DNA of 64,000 bases from Sphingopyxis jiangsuensis (GCF_016734905.1 NZ_JAERPO010000001.1:310001-374000), one strand, 5' to 3'; shown: positions 8,459 to 18,924, numbered from the stretch's first letter. A program made the numbers and translations. Notes: generated by a model from the sequence alone, not told the origin.

Positions 8459-9388
8459 ATGAACGCTCCCGTGCAGCCCGCAGCAACCCCGCGCCCGCGC
8501 AAACCCGACTGGATTCGCGTCAAGGCCCCGACAAGTCCCGGCTATGCCGAAACGCGCAAGCTGATGCGCGAACTCAACCTGCACACCGTCTGCGAGGAAG
8601 CAGCCTGCCCCAACATCGGCGAATGCTGGACCAAAAAGCACGCGACGGTGATGATCCTCGGCGACACCTGCACGCGCGCTTGCGCCTTTTGCAACGTCAA
8701 GACCGGCATGCCGCGGGCGGTCGATCCGTTCGAACCCGAGCATACCGCGATTGCGGCGGCGAAGATGGGGCTGACGCATATCGTTATAACCTCGGTCGAC
8801 CGCGACGACCTTCCGGACGGCGGCGCGAGCCAGTTTGTCAAAGTCATAGAGGCGCTGCGCCGCGAAACGCCGAAAACGACGATCGAAATCCTGACCCCCG
8901 ATTTCCGCAACAAGCCCGAAAGCGCGATTGCGGCGATCGTCGATGCGCGACCCGACGTTTATAACCACAATCTCGAAACCGTCCCGCGGCTCTATCCGAC
9001 GATCCGTCCCGGCGCGCGCTATTATGCGTCGCTGCGCCTGCTCGAAAGCGTCAAGCGCCGCGATCCGTCGATTTTCACCAAATCGGGAATCATGCTCGGC
9101 CTGGGCGAGGAACGGATGGAGGTTCATCAGGTGATGGACGACATGCGCAGCGCTGACATCGACTTCATGACGATGGGCCAGTATCTGCAGCCGACGCCGA
9201 AACATGCGAAGGTCGTCGACTTCGTGACCCCGCAGGCGTTCGACGCCTATGCCCAGATCGCGCGCGCAAAAGGCTTTCTGCAGGTGGCGTCGTCGCCGCT
9301 GACGCGCTCTAGCTATCACGCCGGCGACGATTTCGAACGGATGCGCGCGGCGCGCGAGGCCCAGCTCGCGCGCACCGCGCAGGGCTGA
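8459..9388 (+). CDS. lipA: Lipoyl synthase
   Basis: It encodes 309 residues and is a radical SAM enzyme inserting two sulfurs into protein-bound octanoyl groups. Both cluster motifs are seen: the auxiliary-cluster Cys set in [12 protein letters not shown] (around residue 42) and the radical [11 protein letters not shown] (around 73). The C-terminal [10 protein letters not shown] matches the conserved serine that ligates the auxiliary cluster. The ATG at 8459 is chosen; a GTG at 8450 is possible. The downstream START-domain gene begins 7 bases later, a common alphaproteobacterial order. Confidence 0.97.
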   Translation: MNAPVQPAATPRPRKPDWIRVKAPTSPGYAETRKLMRELNLHTVCEEAACPNIGECWTKKHATVMILGDTCTRACAFCNVKTGMPRAVDPFEPEHTAIAAAKMGLTHIVITSVDRDDLPDGGASQFVKVIEALRRETPKTTIEILTPDFRNKPESAIAAIVDARPDVYNHNLETVPRLYPTIRPGARYYASLRLLESVKRRDPSIFTKSGIMLGLGEERMEVHQVMDDMRSADIDFMTMGQYLQPTPKHAKVVDFVTPQAFDAYAQIARAKGFLQVASSPLTRSSYHAGDDFERMRAAREAQLARTAQG

Positions 9389-9395
9389 CCGGCAC

Positions 9396-9875
9396 TTGCC
9401 GAGGCATCACGAAACGCGCGAATTGCCCTATACGCCCGAACAGATGTTTGGGCTGGTGACGGATATTGCACGCTATCCGGAGTTTCTCCCGTGGGTTGTT
9501 GCGCTCAGGATAAAGAGCGACAGCGAACATGAGGCCGTCGCCGACATGATTGTCGGCTTCAAGGGGCTGCGTGAGAGCTTTTCTTGCCGCGTCCACAAGG
9601 ACCGGCCGCACATGGTAACGGTCAGCTATATCGACGGACCGATGCGCCACCTCGAGAATGAGTGGCATTTCCAGCCCGCCGCCGGTGGGGGGTGCCGCGT
9701 CGACTTCATGGTCGACTTTTCGTTCCGCAGCCGGATGTTCGAAATGCTCGCCGGACAGATGTTCGACAAGGCGCTGCGCAAGATGATTGCGGCGTTCGAG
9801 GCGCGCGCCGACAATCTTTACGGTGCGGGGAGGGTGATGTCCTCCGACGGCCGCAGCGCGTCCTTTTCGGGCTGA
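9396..9875 (+). CDS. Coq10/RatA-type START-domain protein
   Basis: It encodes 159 residues starting at TTG, 7 bases after lipA. The fold is SRPBCC/START: YTPEQMFGLVTDIARYPEFLPWV at the N-terminus, ending in FDKALRKMIAAFEARADNLYG. Proteins of this family bind coenzyme Q and support its delivery to the respiratory chain; the RatA toxin label is used for the same family. The last 19 residues overlap the convergent pncC gene and look like a poorly conserved tail. Confidence 0.88.
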   Translation: MPRHHETRELPYTPEQMFGLVTDIARYPEFLPWVVALRIKSDSEHEAVADMIVGFKGLRESFSCRVHKDRPHMVTVSYIDGPMRHLENEWHFQPAAGGGCRVDFMVDFSFRSRMFEMLAGQMFDKALRKMIAAFEARADNLYGAGRVMSSDGRSASFSG

Positions 9876-10375
9876 AGCAGTTCGAGCGCAAACATCGTCG
9901 CCGCCTGACGGATTGCAGCACGGTCGGTCGATTCGAACTGGATGCGCTGGGTGAAATAATCGTCGGGGTCCTGCCCGCGGAGAGCGCGCGCGAAAACGAC
10001 CAGACCCACGGGCTTCCGCTCGGTTCCGCCGCTCGGCCCCGCAATTCCGGTAATCGCGACGGCAACGTCCGCGTCGCTGTTCGTAAGGGCGCCTGCGGCC
10101 ATCGCCCAGGCGGTCGCGAGCGACACCTCGCCGAAGGTTTCGAGGATTTCGCTGCTGACGTCGAGTTGCTGCTGCTTGGCCTTGCCCGAATAGGTGACGA
10201 AGCCTGCCGAGAAAACGTCGGAACTTCCGGCAATATCGGTCAGCGCGGCGCTGACCATCCCGCCCGTGCAGCTTTCGGCGACAGCGACGCGGCGCTTTGC
10301 GGCGCGATTGGCAGCCAATATGGCCGTGGCCAGTTCTTCGCGCGCGGCAAGGCGCGTTTCGGCATCGGACGGCAA
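9818..10375 (-). CDS. pncC: Nicotinamide-nucleotide amidase (CinA C-terminal family)
   Basis: It encodes 185 residues, the stand-alone CinA C-terminal domain. Visible hallmarks are VAVAESCTGGMVS with the catalytic Ser, YSGKAKQQQLDV, and VAITGIAGPSGGTERKPVGLV. It deamidates NMN back to nicotinic acid mononucleotide in pyridine nucleotide salvage. It follows ispDF by one base on the same strand and its 3' end overlaps the START gene by 58 bases tail to tail. Confidence 0.93.
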   Translation of the reverse strand: MPSDAETRLAAREELATAILAANRAAKRRVAVAESCTGGMVSAALTDIAGSSDVFSAGFVTYSGKAKQQQLDVSSEILETFGEVSLATAWAMAAGALTNSDADVAVAITGIAGPSGGTERKPVGLVVFARALRGQDPDDYFTQRIQFESTDRAAIRQAATMFALELLQPEKDALRPSEDITLPAP

Positions 10376-10376
10376 T

Positions 10377-11555
10377 TTAATTCTCCGGAAGTTGCAATGT
10401 GGCGACGGCCTGCGCGGCGATCCCCTCTTGGCGCCCGGTAAATCCCAGCCGCTCGGTCGTTGTCGCTTTCACACTAATATGTTCGACCGGAATCGCAAGG
10501 ATTTCGGCGATACGCGCACGAATGGCCGCGCGGTGGGGGCCAATGCGCGGCGCTTCGGCGATAATGGTCAGGTCGAGGTGCGAAATACGCCCGCCCCGCG
10601 CGACGACGCGCTCGCCTGCAAAAGCAAGGAAGCGATCGGAGGCGGCGCCACGCCATTGCGGATCGCTCGGTGGAAAGTGATCGCCGATGTCGCCGTCGCC
10701 CAGCGCGCCGAGGACCGCGTCGGTCAGCGCATGGAGCGCCACATCGGCATCGCTATGCCCGTCAAGTCCATGACTATGCGCAATTTCTATGCCGCCCAGC
10801 CACAGCGGGCGACCGGCGACAAGCCGATGCACATCATACCCCATTCCGACGGCGGTGCGCATCATCTTTCGCAGTCCCATCAATCCTTCGAGGATCGCCA
10901 TATCCTCTGCATATGTCAGTTTGTGGAGCGCGGCGTCGCCGGCAACCGTTGCGACCTTGACGCCAGTCCGCCGCGCAAGTTGGGCATCGTCGGTGGCTGT
11001 AATTCCCCGGGCCTCTGCATGCGCCAGGCGCAGCGTCTTCAGGCGAAACGCCTGCGGCGTCTGGACGCGCACCAGTGCCGCCCGATCGACGACCTCGCCC
11101 GCTTCGGCCTCCGATAACTCAACCAGCGTGTCGGGGACCGGAAGCACCGGAATCGCCGCCTCCGCGCCGGAAAGTGCGTCGATCAACCGGTCGACGACGG
11201 CTGGCGTCAGCCCGGGCCGGGCCGCATCGTGGACGAGCACGATCATGTCGCCATCGCGATCGGCGAGTTCGGCGAGGCCATTGGCGACCGACTGCTGGCG
11301 CTCGTTTCCCGGCGCGGCTCGCCTCCAGCCGGTGGGAAGGGGAGTTGCATCTGCGGCGGCCGCGTCGTCGGCGACCAGCACCCCCCCCATTATGCGCGGA
11401 TGTGACGCCAGAGCGTCGAGGCTCCACTGCAAGACCGGTTTGCCGCCTAGGGGCATTGCCTGCTTGGGTCGGTCGAATCCTGCCCGAACGCCGCGCCCGC
11501 CCGCAAGGAGGATCGCGACGGCGTGCGCTGGGGCGGAACGGGCGGACTCGGTCAT
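10377..11555 (-). CDS. ispDF: Bifunctional IspD/IspF of the MEP isoprenoid pathway
   Basis: It encodes 392 residues, a natural fusion. Residues 1 to about 225 are IspD (2-C-methyl-D-erythritol 4-phosphate cytidylyltransferase), with LLAGGRGVRAG and RPKQAMPLGGKPVL for CTP binding. Residues from about 232 are IspF (MEcPP synthase), with GMGYDVHRL (zinc Asp and His), LDGHSDADV and KATTTERLGFTGR. The fusion is usual in alphaproteobacteria. It is divergent from dusB. Confidence 0.97.
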   Translation of the reverse strand: MTESARSAPAHAVAILLAGGRGVRAGFDRPKQAMPLGGKPVLQWSLDALASHPRIMGGVLVADDAAAADATPLPTGWRRAAPGNERQQSVANGLAELADRDGDMIVLVHDAARPGLTPAVVDRLIDALSGAEAAIPVLPVPDTLVELSEAEAGEVVDRAALVRVQTPQAFRLKTLRLAHAEARGITATDDAQLARRTGVKVATVAGDAALHKLTYAEDMAILEGLMGLRKMMRTAVGMGYDVHRLVAGRPLWLGGIEIAHSHGLDGHSDADVALHALTDAVLGALGDGDIGDHFPPSDPQWRGAASDRFLAFAGERVVARGGRISHLDLTIIAEAPRIGPHRAAIRARIAEILAIPVEHISVKATTTERLGFTGRQEGIAAQAVATLQLPEN

Positions 11556-11651
11556 GATGCGCGCCGGTTAGCGCAGCCTCGGCTTGCGGGGAAGCGGCTT
11601 AACGTGTAGGGGCGTGCTCAAATTTTAGGCAGTTCGACGAAAGTTTTCGCC

Positions 11652-12650
11652 ATGGCGCCGCTGCGGCCCATTCAAATCGGCAATATCAGCATCGCGGATC
11701 CGGTGATCCTCGCGCCCATGACGGGCGTGACCGATCTGCCGTTCCGCCGGCTGGTGCGCCGCTTCGGGTCGGGGCTCAACGTCACTGAAATGATCGCGAG
11801 CCAGGCCGCAATTCGCGAGACGCGCCAGTCGGTCCAGAAGGCGGCGTGGGACCCGATCGAGGAACCGGTTTCGATGCAGCTCGTTGGCTGCACGCCCTAC
11901 GAAATGGGCGAAGCGGCCAAGCTCAACGAAGATCGCGGCGCGGCAATCATCGACATCAACATGGGCTGTCCCGTGCGCAAGGTCACCAATGGCGATGCAG
12001 GCTCGGCGCTGATGCGCGACCTGAAGCTTGCGGCCGCGCTGATTGAATCATGCGTGAAGGCGGTCAGCGTTCCCGTAACGGTCAAAATGCGCATGGGCTG
12101 GTGCCACGACAGCCTCAATGCCCCCGAACTCGCGCATATCGCCGAGGATCTGGGCGCAAAGCTGGTCACGGTGCATGGCCGGACGCGCAATCAGATGTAT
12201 CGCGGGACGGCCGACTGGGGCTTTGTCCGCACCGTCAAGGATGCCGTATCGATTCCGGTGATCGTCAACGGTGACATTTGTTCGGTCGACGACGCGCGCA
12301 CCGCGCTCGCGCAGAGCGGCGCCGATGGCGTCATGATCGGCCGCGGCGCGTATGGCCGTCCCTGGCTGCTCGCGCAGATCATGGCGGCGCTGCGCGGCGA
12401 GGCCCCGCGCGCCGATCCCGGTATCGACGAGCAATATGACGTCATTACATCGCATTACCGCGCGATGATCGATCATTATGGCGAGGTGACCGGCGTCAAC
12501 ATGGCGCGCAAGCATCTTGGTTGGTATGTGAAGGGGCTGCCCGGATCGGCCGAATTCCGCAACAAGGTCAATCAGATTCCGGCGAGCCGCGACGTGCTCG
12601 ATGCGCTCGAGCAATTTTATGGCCCGTTCCTGAGCAAGGCCGCTGCGTGA
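11652..12650 (+). CDS. dusB: tRNA-dihydrouridine synthase DusB
   Basis: It encodes 332 residues. An FMN-dependent TIM-barrel enzyme: [12 protein letters not shown] at the N-terminus, catalytic Cys in NMGCPVRKV, and [16 protein letters not shown] plus [10 protein letters not shown] for FMN and substrate binding. It reduces uridine in the tRNA D loop. The gene is the former nifR3, classically the first cistron of the ntrBC operon, as here: its TGA overlaps the GTG of ntrB. Confidence 0.96.
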   Translation: MAPLRPIQIGNISIADPVILAPMTGVTDLPFRRLVRRFGSGLNVTEMIASQAAIRETRQSVQKAAWDPIEEPVSMQLVGCTPYEMGEAAKLNEDRGAAIIDINMGCPVRKVTNGDAGSALMRDLKLAAALIESCVKAVSVPVTVKMRMGWCHDSLNAPELAHIAEDLGAKLVTVHGRTRNQMYRGTADWGFVRTVKDAVSIPVIVNGDICSVDDARTALAQSGADGVMIGRGAYGRPWLLAQIMAALRGEAPRADPGIDEQYDVITSHYRAMIDHYGEVTGVNMARKHLGWYVKGLPGSAEFRNKVNQIPASRDVLDALEQFYGPFLSKAAA

Positions 12651-13750
12651 GCGCGCTGACGTCGAGTATTCCGACGTTCGACCATGACGAGTTGATCCAG
12701 TCGCATCCGGTCGCGACGCTGCTGATCGACAAGGGCGGGGTAGTGCTGTTCGTCAACGCCGCCGCCGAGCAGCTCTGCAATATCAGCCGTTCCGTGATGG
12801 TCGGCCGCATTGTCTATGACCTCATCAGTATGGATCGCAGCTATCGCCGCCGCATGATCGATCAGTCGGCGTCGGCACTTTTCGCGCACCGGGCAGAAAT
12901 TGCCGTTGGTGGGCGCAAGGCCATCCTCGTCGATATGCAGTTGGTGCCCTATGGCCAGAGCGGCCACCGCATTCTCGCGCTTGTCCCGTCACAGAGCGAT
13001 GCGGAGCTGATGGGCGGCGTCATTGGCCGGTCGGGCCGCGCTGCCGGTGCGGCAGCGTCGATGCTCGCGCACGAAATCAAGAACCCGCTCGCCGGGATCA
13101 AGGGCGCCGCGCAACTGCTAGCGCGCAAAACCGACGCTGGCGGCGAGCGTTTCACCAGCCTGATCTGCGCCGAGGTCGACCGGATCACGAATTTGATCGA
13201 TCAGATGGAGCATTTCTCGCGCGGGCAGCCGATCGCCTGTTCGGCCATCAACCTCTATCAGCCGATCCATCAGGCGATGGAGGCGATACGCGCACGCCGG
13301 ATCAGCGGCGTTCGCTTTACCGAGGATTTTGATCCCTCGCTTCCCCCGGTGCACGGGAACCATGACGCCATGGTGCAGATCCTGCTGAACCTCGTCACCA
13401 ACGCTTGCGAGGCGCTAGGAGGGCGCAGCAACGGCATCGTCCGTCTGGCGACCGCCTATCGCCACGGCTTGTCGATAGACAATGGCGACGGTCGCGGACG
13501 CATCGCGTTGCCGATCGAGGTCAGCGTCAGCGACAACGGCCCCGGCGTGCCCGCCGACATCCGCGGCGATCTGTTCGATCCCTTTGTGACGACGAAGCGC
13601 GAGGGCAGGGGGCTCGGTCTCGCGCTCGTCGCCAAGCTTGCGCGCGACATGGGCGGCACTGCGCAGCATGTCCGCGACGGCGAGTGGACGCGCTTTCGCG
13701 TTCACCTTCCCGTCGCTGCGGACATCGGAAGCAAGGGGCAGGGCCGATGA
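12647..13750 (+). CDS. ntrB: Nitrogen regulation sensor kinase NtrB
   Basis: It encodes 367 residues starting at GTG, overlapping the dusB stop by 4 bases (GTGA), which sets the start. A PAS domain occupies residues 15-115, then HisKA with [18 protein letters not shown] (His near 142), N box [13 protein letters not shown]1 SDNGPGVP and G2 GRGLGLALV. It is soluble; in this family PII binding decides whether it phosphorylates or dephosphorylates NtrC according to nitrogen supply. Its stop overlaps the ntrC start. Confidence 0.95.
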   Translation: MSALTSSIPTFDHDELIQSHPVATLLIDKGGVVLFVNAAAEQLCNISRSVMVGRIVYDLISMDRSYRRRMIDQSASALFAHRAEIAVGGRKAILVDMQLVPYGQSGHRILALVPSQSDAELMGGVIGRSGRAAGAAASMLAHEIKNPLAGIKGAAQLLARKTDAGGERFTSLICAEVDRITNLIDQMEHFSRGQPIACSAINLYQPIHQAMEAIRARRISGVRFTEDFDPSLPPVHGNHDAMVQILLNLVTNACEALGGRSNGIVRLATAYRHGLSIDNGDGRGRIALPIEVSVSDNGPGVPADIRGDLFDPFVTTKREGRGLGLALVAKLARDMGGTAQHVRDGEWTRFRVHLPVAADIGSKGQGR

Positions 13751-15165
13751 CGGACGGCAAGACGATTTTGCTGGTCGAGGACGACCCCGCCATCGCCCTC
13801 ATCATCCGCGAGACGCTTGCTGGCGAATGTGCGGTGCTGGCATCGGTCGGCAGCATCGGCGAACGCAACGCCTGGCTCGCCGACAACCGGCCCGACCTGA
13901 TCATTACCGACGTCGTCCTGCCCGATGGCGACGGCATCGACTCGCTCCCAGGCGCCGGAGTCGACCCGGCCACGCCGGTCATTGTGCTCTCGGCGCAGAA
14001 TACGCTCGACACGGCGGTCCGCGCGACCGGGATCGGCAGCTACGACTATCTGCCCAAGCCTTTCGATCTCGAAGAATTGACCGCGAGCGTCCGCGCCGCG
14101 CTCGATCGCGGCAGTCAGCCCGCGGCGCGCAGCGACCCCGGACAGGCCGACAGTCACGGGCTCGTCGGCCGCGCGCCCGCGATGCAGGCGGTGTATCGCA
14201 CCATCGCGCGGCTCGCGACGAACGACCTCGCGGTGTTGATTCTTGGCGAATCGGGGACCGGCAAGGAAGTGGTGGCGCGCGCAATCCACGCGACGGGCCT
14301 TCGCCGTTCCGGCCCCTTCGTCGCCATCAACATGGCAGCAATCCCGCGCGAGTTGATCGAGGCCGAGCTGTTCGGGCACGAAAAGGGCGCTTTCACCGGC
14401 GCCCATAGCCGCAATGCCGGGCGGTTCGAACAGGCGGCAGGCGGCACCTTGTTTCTCGACGAGATCGGCGACATGCCCATCGAGGCGCAGACACGCCTGC
14501 TCCGTGTCTTGCAAAGCAATGAATATTCGACCGTCGGCGGTAGCCAGTCGCTGAAGGCAGACGTCCGTGTCGTCGCCGCGACCCACCGCGACATGCGCGC
14601 TCTCGTCGCCGAGGGCCGGTTCCGCGAAGACCTCTTCTATCGCCTCAACGTCATTCCCGTCACCCTGCCGCCGCTACGCGACCGGCGGAGCGACATTGCC
14701 GCGCTGGTTCGCCATTTTGTCGACGAAGGGCGCCATTCGGGCCTCCCCGACCGCCAATTCGCACCCGAGGCGATGCAGATTCTCGAGCGTTATGACTGGC
14801 CGGGCAATGTTCGCGAACTCGGCAATGTTGTCCAGCGGCTTGCCGTCTTGTCGCGCGATACCGTCGTCGGACCACGCGACGTCGAAGCGGTGCTGCTGGA
14901 AAACGGCGGGGAACCCGACGTCGCGGCCCCGGCTGACTCGATTGCGAGGGCGATCGACGATTGGGCGCGCGAGCAATTGGGCGAAGCCGCGAACGACGGC
15001 GAAATTCATGCGCGGCTCCAGGCGATTGTCGAGGACGCGTTGCTCCGTCGCACACTCCGTGAAGTGCGCGGAAACCAGCTGGAGGCAGCGCGGCGGTTGG
15101 GAATTAATCGCAACACGCTGCGCAAGCGGCTGGGGCAACTTGCAATCGATCCCGCGCACCCCTGA
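13747..15165 (+). CDS. ntrC: Nitrogen regulator NtrC, sigma-54 activator
   Basis: It encodes 472 residues, with an ATGA overlap with ntrB. The receiver domain has Asp in IITDVVLPDGDG (near residue 55). The AAA+ domain has Walker A GESGTGKE (near 168), an intact GAFTGA sigma-54 contact loop (near 214) and LFLDEIGDMP. The C-terminal Fis-type helix-turn-helix ends EAARRLGINRNTLRKRL. All parts needed for RNA polymerase sigma-54 activation are present. The phosphodonor is the overlapping NtrB. Confidence 0.96.
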   Translation: MTDGKTILLVEDDPAIALIIRETLAGECAVLASVGSIGERNAWLADNRPDLIITDVVLPDGDGIDSLPGAGVDPATPVIVLSAQNTLDTAVRATGIGSYDYLPKPFDLEELTASVRAALDRGSQPAARSDPGQADSHGLVGRAPAMQAVYRTIARLATNDLAVLILGESGTGKEVVARAIHATGLRRSGPFVAINMAAIPRELIEAELFGHEKGAFTGAHSRNAGRFEQAAGGTLFLDEIGDMPIEAQTRLLRVLQSNEYSTVGGSQSLKADVRVVAATHRDMRALVAEGRFREDLFYRLNVIPVTLPPLRDRRSDIAALVRHFVDEGRHSGLPDRQFAPEAMQILERYDWPGNVRELGNVVQRLAVLSRDTVVGPRDVEAVLLENGGEPDVAAPADSIARAIDDWAREQLGEAANDGEIHARLQAIVEDALLRRTLREVRGNQLEAARRLGINRNTLRKRLGQLAIDPAHP

Positions 15166-15263
15166 CATTTTTGCATCGGGTCAGCCGCCAATTGCGTCGT
15201 TTCAGCGACAGCGAGCGATGAATTGTGTTTTCCATGCAACAGGTTTGTCGTAACAGGGCAACA

Positions 15264-17555
15264 ATGGCGTCCCCCGCTTCCCTAGCCCATGGCGATATTC
15301 CTGACGAACAGGCGGCGCCGACGCGCGGTTGGCAATTTGCCGCGCCCGAATATTATGCGCTCGCGGCGATCGTCAGCGTTGCGGCTGCGACCTATATCTT
15401 CGTAACCGGCGACTCTCAGAGCGAACGGCTGCTTACCCCGGCGCTCGTCGCGGCGATCATGGTCGCCAACCTCGTTCCGGCGATGGCGTTGATTGTCCTG
15501 GTCGGGAGCCGCGTCGCCCGCGCTCGTGCGGTGCGGTCGATGGCGGGCGGCAACGGTCGCCTCCATGTCAGGTTGGTCGCACTTTTCTCGCTGATCGCAG
15601 CTGCGCCCACCTTGCTCGTCGCGATCTTTGCTTCGCTGCTTTTTCAGTTCGGCGTCGATTTCTGGTTTTCCGATCGATCGCGCGGCATGTTCGAAAATGC
15701 CGCCGGGTTGGCCGAGGGTTTCTATCAGGAGAACCGGCGCGAGGTTGGGGCCAACACGGTAGCGATGGCACAGGATCTCGGGGATTTCCTGTCACGCGTT
15801 CCGACCGATAACCCTGATTTTTCAAACTATTATTTCCAGCAAGTCGTCGTTCGCAACCTGAACGAATCGGCGATTATCGAAATCGGCGAAGATGGCGTTC
15901 CGCGCACGGCGGCGATGATCGATCCAGACAATCGCGAAGCCGAGAATCGTCTGGCGCCGGCCACGGTCTCGCGCCTCGATGCTGGCGAGGACGTCGTCGT
16001 CGACGTCCAGCCCGACCGGATCGAGGCGACGACGCGCCTTCCCGGGCCGCGGCGCGCCTATGTCTATGCGTCGCGCGACGCCAATGTTCCCGGCTTCCAG
16101 CAGTGGGAGCGGGCACGATCTGTGCTTTCCGATTATAACGCGCTTTTCCAGCGATCGCAGCTTCTGCAGTTGCAATTCAACGGCGCGCTCTATCTGGGGT
16201 CGCTGCTGCTTCTTGCGCTGGCGGTCATCGCCGCCATCGTGGTCGCCGACCGCATCGTGCGCCCGCTCGGGACGCTGATCGGCGCCACGCGCACCGCCGC
16301 GGGCGGCGATTTGTCGGTCCGTGTCACGCCGCCCGCGCGCGACGACGAGATTTCGGTCCTGACGCGCGCCTTCAATCGCATGACCGAGCAACTCGAAGGC
16401 CAGACGGGTGCGCTCGTCAACGTCAACGAACAGCTCGAAACGCGACGCAGCTTTATCGAGGCTGTTCTCAGCGGCGTTTCCTCGGCCGTGGTCTCCGTTG
16501 ACGCCGATCACCGGATACTGCTCGCCAATGCTGCCGCCGAGCGTCTGACCGGCCTGTCTGCAGAGCGCTTGACGGGGAGACCGCTCGCCGATGTCGTGCC
16601 CGAATTGGCACGACTGCTGACGGGTAACGAGCGCGAGGCGATCGTTCAGCTTGCGCGCAGCGATGCCGAACCGGCAACGCTCGCCGCCAAGGCAGTCGCG
16701 CAGGGGGACGGTTTTGTCCTGAGCTTCGAAGACATAACCCAACAATTGCTGGACCAGCGCCGCGCCGCATGGTCCGACGTCGCGCGACGTATCGCCCATG
16801 AAATCAAGAATCCGCTGACGCCGATCCAGCTCGCAGCCGAACGGCTCCAGCGCCGCTTCGGCGAAAAGGTCGAGGGAGACGAAGTGACCTTCCGCCGCCT
16901 TACCGAAACGATCATCCGGCAGGTGCACGACATGCGCCGCATGGTCGACGAGTTTTCGAGCTTTGCGCGGATGCCCAAGCCGACTTTCGGGACCGAGGAC
17001 ATTCGCGACATTGTGCGGCAGGCTGTGTTCCTGTTCGAAGTTGCAAAGCCCGACATTCAGTTCAGCGTAAAGACGCCCAACGAGATCGAGCCGCTGGTCT
17101 GCGACCGTCGCCTGCTGTCGCAGGCGATTACGAACATCGTCAAGAATGCTGTTGAAGCGATTGAAGAAAAGCATAAAAAGAGCGGCGCTGCGGTGAGCGG
17201 CCGCGTTCGCGCCGAACTCGACAACGGACCGAATGACGAACTTGTCATCCGCGTCACCGACGACGGCATCGGATTGCCGGAAGCGCGCGACGCAATTGCC
17301 GAACCCTATATGACCACGCGGCAGGGGGGGACCGGGCTGGGACTCGCGATCGTCAAGAAGATTGTCGAGCAACATTATGGGGAACTTGAGTTTTGTGACA
17401 ATCCCGAGGGGCAGGGGACTTGTGTCACCCTGACGCTGCACCCCGACCGGTTGCGCCCATTGGCGGGGAAGGGCGACGATGCGGCGATGGGGAAGGTGGA
17501 AACGGTACCCGGACGGATACGCAACCGACAGAACAGAGAAGATTATGGCGCTTGA
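15264..17555 (+). CDS. ntrY: Membrane sensor kinase NtrY
   Basis: It encodes about 763 residues. Three hydrophobic segments lie in the first 125 residues, then a periplasmic region, a further membrane helix near 305-330, HAMP, PAS (DADHRILLANAAAERLTG) and a kinase core with [19 protein letters not shown] (His near 512), NIVKNAVEAIEE, TDDGIGLPEA and GGTGLGLAIV. The ATG at 15264 follows AGGG; GTG 15225 and ATG 15234 are alternatives in frame. In alphaproteobacteria NtrYX senses redox or nitrogen state. The end overlaps ntrX by 11 bases. Confidence 0.94.
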   Translation: MASPASLAHGDIPDEQAAPTRGWQFAAPEYYALAAIVSVAAATYIFVTGDSQSERLLTPALVAAIMVANLVPAMALIVLVGSRVARARAVRSMAGGNGRLHVRLVALFSLIAAAPTLLVAIFASLLFQFGVDFWFSDRSRGMFENAAGLAEGFYQENRREVGANTVAMAQDLGDFLSRVPTDNPDFSNYYFQQVVVRNLNESAIIEIGEDGVPRTAAMIDPDNREAENRLAPATVSRLDAGEDVVVDVQPDRIEATTRLPGPRRAYVYASRDANVPGFQQWERARSVLSDYNALFQRSQLLQLQFNGALYLGSLLLLALAVIAAIVVADRIVRPLGTLIGATRTAAGGDLSVRVTPPARDDEISVLTRAFNRMTEQLEGQTGALVNVNEQLETRRSFIEAVLSGVSSAVVSVDADHRILLANAAAERLTGLSAERLTGRPLADVVPELARLLTGNEREAIVQLARSDAEPATLAAKAVAQGDGFVLSFEDITQQLLDQRRAAWSDVARRIAHEIKNPLTPIQLAAERLQRRFGEKVEGDEVTFRRLTETIIRQVHDMRRMVDEFSSFARMPKPTFGTEDIRDIVRQAVFLFEVAKPDIQFSVKTPNEIEPLVCDRRLLSQAITNIVKNAVEAIEEKHKKSGAAVSGRVRAELDNGPNDELVIRVTDDGIGLPEARDAIAEPYMTTRQGGTGLGLAIVKKIVEQHYGELEFCDNPEGQGTCVTLTLHPDRLRPLAGKGDDAAMGKVETVPGRIRNRQNREDYGA

Positions 17556-18924
17556 TATTTTGATCGTCGACGACGAGCGCGACATCTGCGACCTTGTCGC
17601 GGGGGTCATGGAGGACGAAGGCTACGAGGCGCGAACGGCCTCGGACAGCGACGCCGCGCTCGAGGCGATCCGCCAGCGGCGGCCGTCGCTAGCGCTGATC
17701 GACGTCTGGCTTCAGGGCTCGCGGCTCGACGGGCTCGGCCTCGTCGATGCAATCAAATCCTTCGATCCGACGCTGCCGATCATCGTCATTTCGGGGCACG
17801 GCGGCCTCGACACGGCCGTCGCAGCGATCCGGCGCGGCGCCTTCGACTTCATCGAAAAGCCGTTCGAGGCCGAGCGCCTGCTCCATCTGGTCGCACGGGC
17901 GACCGAAAACGAGCGGCTGAAATTTGAATATGAACAGCTTCGCGAAAAGGCCGGCCCGGCTGATGAACTTACGGGCAACAGCGCGGCGATCAACAATGTT
18001 CGCGCAACGCTGAAACGCGTCGCCGGAACCGGGAGCCGCGTTCTGATTACGGGCGCGCCCGGTGTCGGCAAAGAGGTGGCCGCGCGCGTGCTTCACGGAT
18101 GGAGCGGGCGCCAGAATGCACCGTTCCGCGTCATATCGTCGGCCAGAATGGACCCGGAGACGGTCGAAATCGAACTCTTCGGCTCGGAAGCCGATGATGG
18201 AACGATCCGCGTCGGCCTTCTCGAACAGGCGCATGGCGGCACTTTGTTCCTCGACGAAGTGGCCGACATGCCGTTGACTACACAAGGAAAAATTCTGCGC
18301 GTACTGACCGATCAGAGCTTTACGCGCGTCGGCGGGCGCACGATGATCCGTGTCGATGTTCGCATTATCTCGGGCTCAGCTCGCGACCTGCTCGCCGAGA
18401 TTGCCGAAAACCGCTTTCGCGAAGATCTTTATTACCGGCTCAACGTCGTTCCAGTGCATATACCGCCGCTCAACGAGCGCCGCGCCGACATTGTCAGCCT
18501 GTGCGACCATTTCGTCAGGCGCTATGCCGCCGATCGCCGCGTCGCGCCGCCCGAAATCAGCCAGGAAGCGCTCGCGGCGCTACAAGCGCACGAGTGGCCG
18601 GGCAATGTCCGCGAACTGCGAAACGTGATCGAACGCGTCATGATTCTGGCCCCGAGCGATCGCTTGGCGCGCATCGACGCCGACATGCTGCCCGCCGAGC
18701 TTGTCCGCGGCGGAGCCGATATATTACCCAACTCGGAGTCGATCACGGCGATCCCGCTCAAGGAAGCTCGCGAGAACTTCGAGCGTGAATATTTACGTAT
18801 TCAAATCAACCGTTTCTCTGGAAATATTTCGCGCACCGCGAACTTTATCGGTATGGAGCGATCGGCGCTGCACAGAAAATTGAAACTCCTTGGCCTCACC
18901 GAGAGTTCGGATAATGAATCTTAG
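17545..18924 (+). CDS. ntrX: Response regulator NtrX
   Basis: It encodes 459 residues. The receiver has Asp in ALIDVWLQGS (near 53). The AAA+ domain keeps GAPGVGKE and GGTLFLDEVADMP, but where NtrC has GAFTGA this protein reads LFGSEADDGTIRVGLLEQAHGG, so the sigma-54 contact loop is missing. The C-terminus is a Fis-like helix-turn-helix (ISRTANFIGMERSALHRKLK). It is therefore likely a DNA-binding regulator not working through sigma-54 activation. The start ATG at 17545 lies inside the ntrY end. Confidence 0.94.
   Translation: MALDILIVDDERDICDLVAGVMEDEGYEARTASDSDAALEAIRQRRPSLALIDVWLQGSRLDGLGLVDAIKSFDPTLPIIVISGHGGLDTAVAAIRRGAFDFIEKPFEAERLLHLVARATENERLKFEYEQLREKAGPADELTGNSAAINNVRATLKRVAGTGSRVLITGAPGVGKEVAARVLHGWSGRQNAPFRVISSARMDPETVEIELFGSEADDGTIRVGLLEQAHGGTLFLDEVADMPLTTQGKILRVLTDQSFTRVGGRTMIRVDVRIISGSARDLLAEIAENRFREDLYYRLNVVPVHIPPLNERRADIVSLCDHFVRRYAADRRVAPPEISQEALAALQAHEWPGNVRELRNVIERVMILAPSDRLARIDADMLPAELVRGGADILPNSESITAIPLKEARENFEREYLRIQINRFSGNISRTANFIGMERSALHRKLKLLGLTESSDNES

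Noticed and set aside
15822..17609. Minus-strand open frame opposite ntrY (595 codons)
   Set aside because: Shadow frame; no start context, and ntrY shows complete kinase motifs over the same bases.
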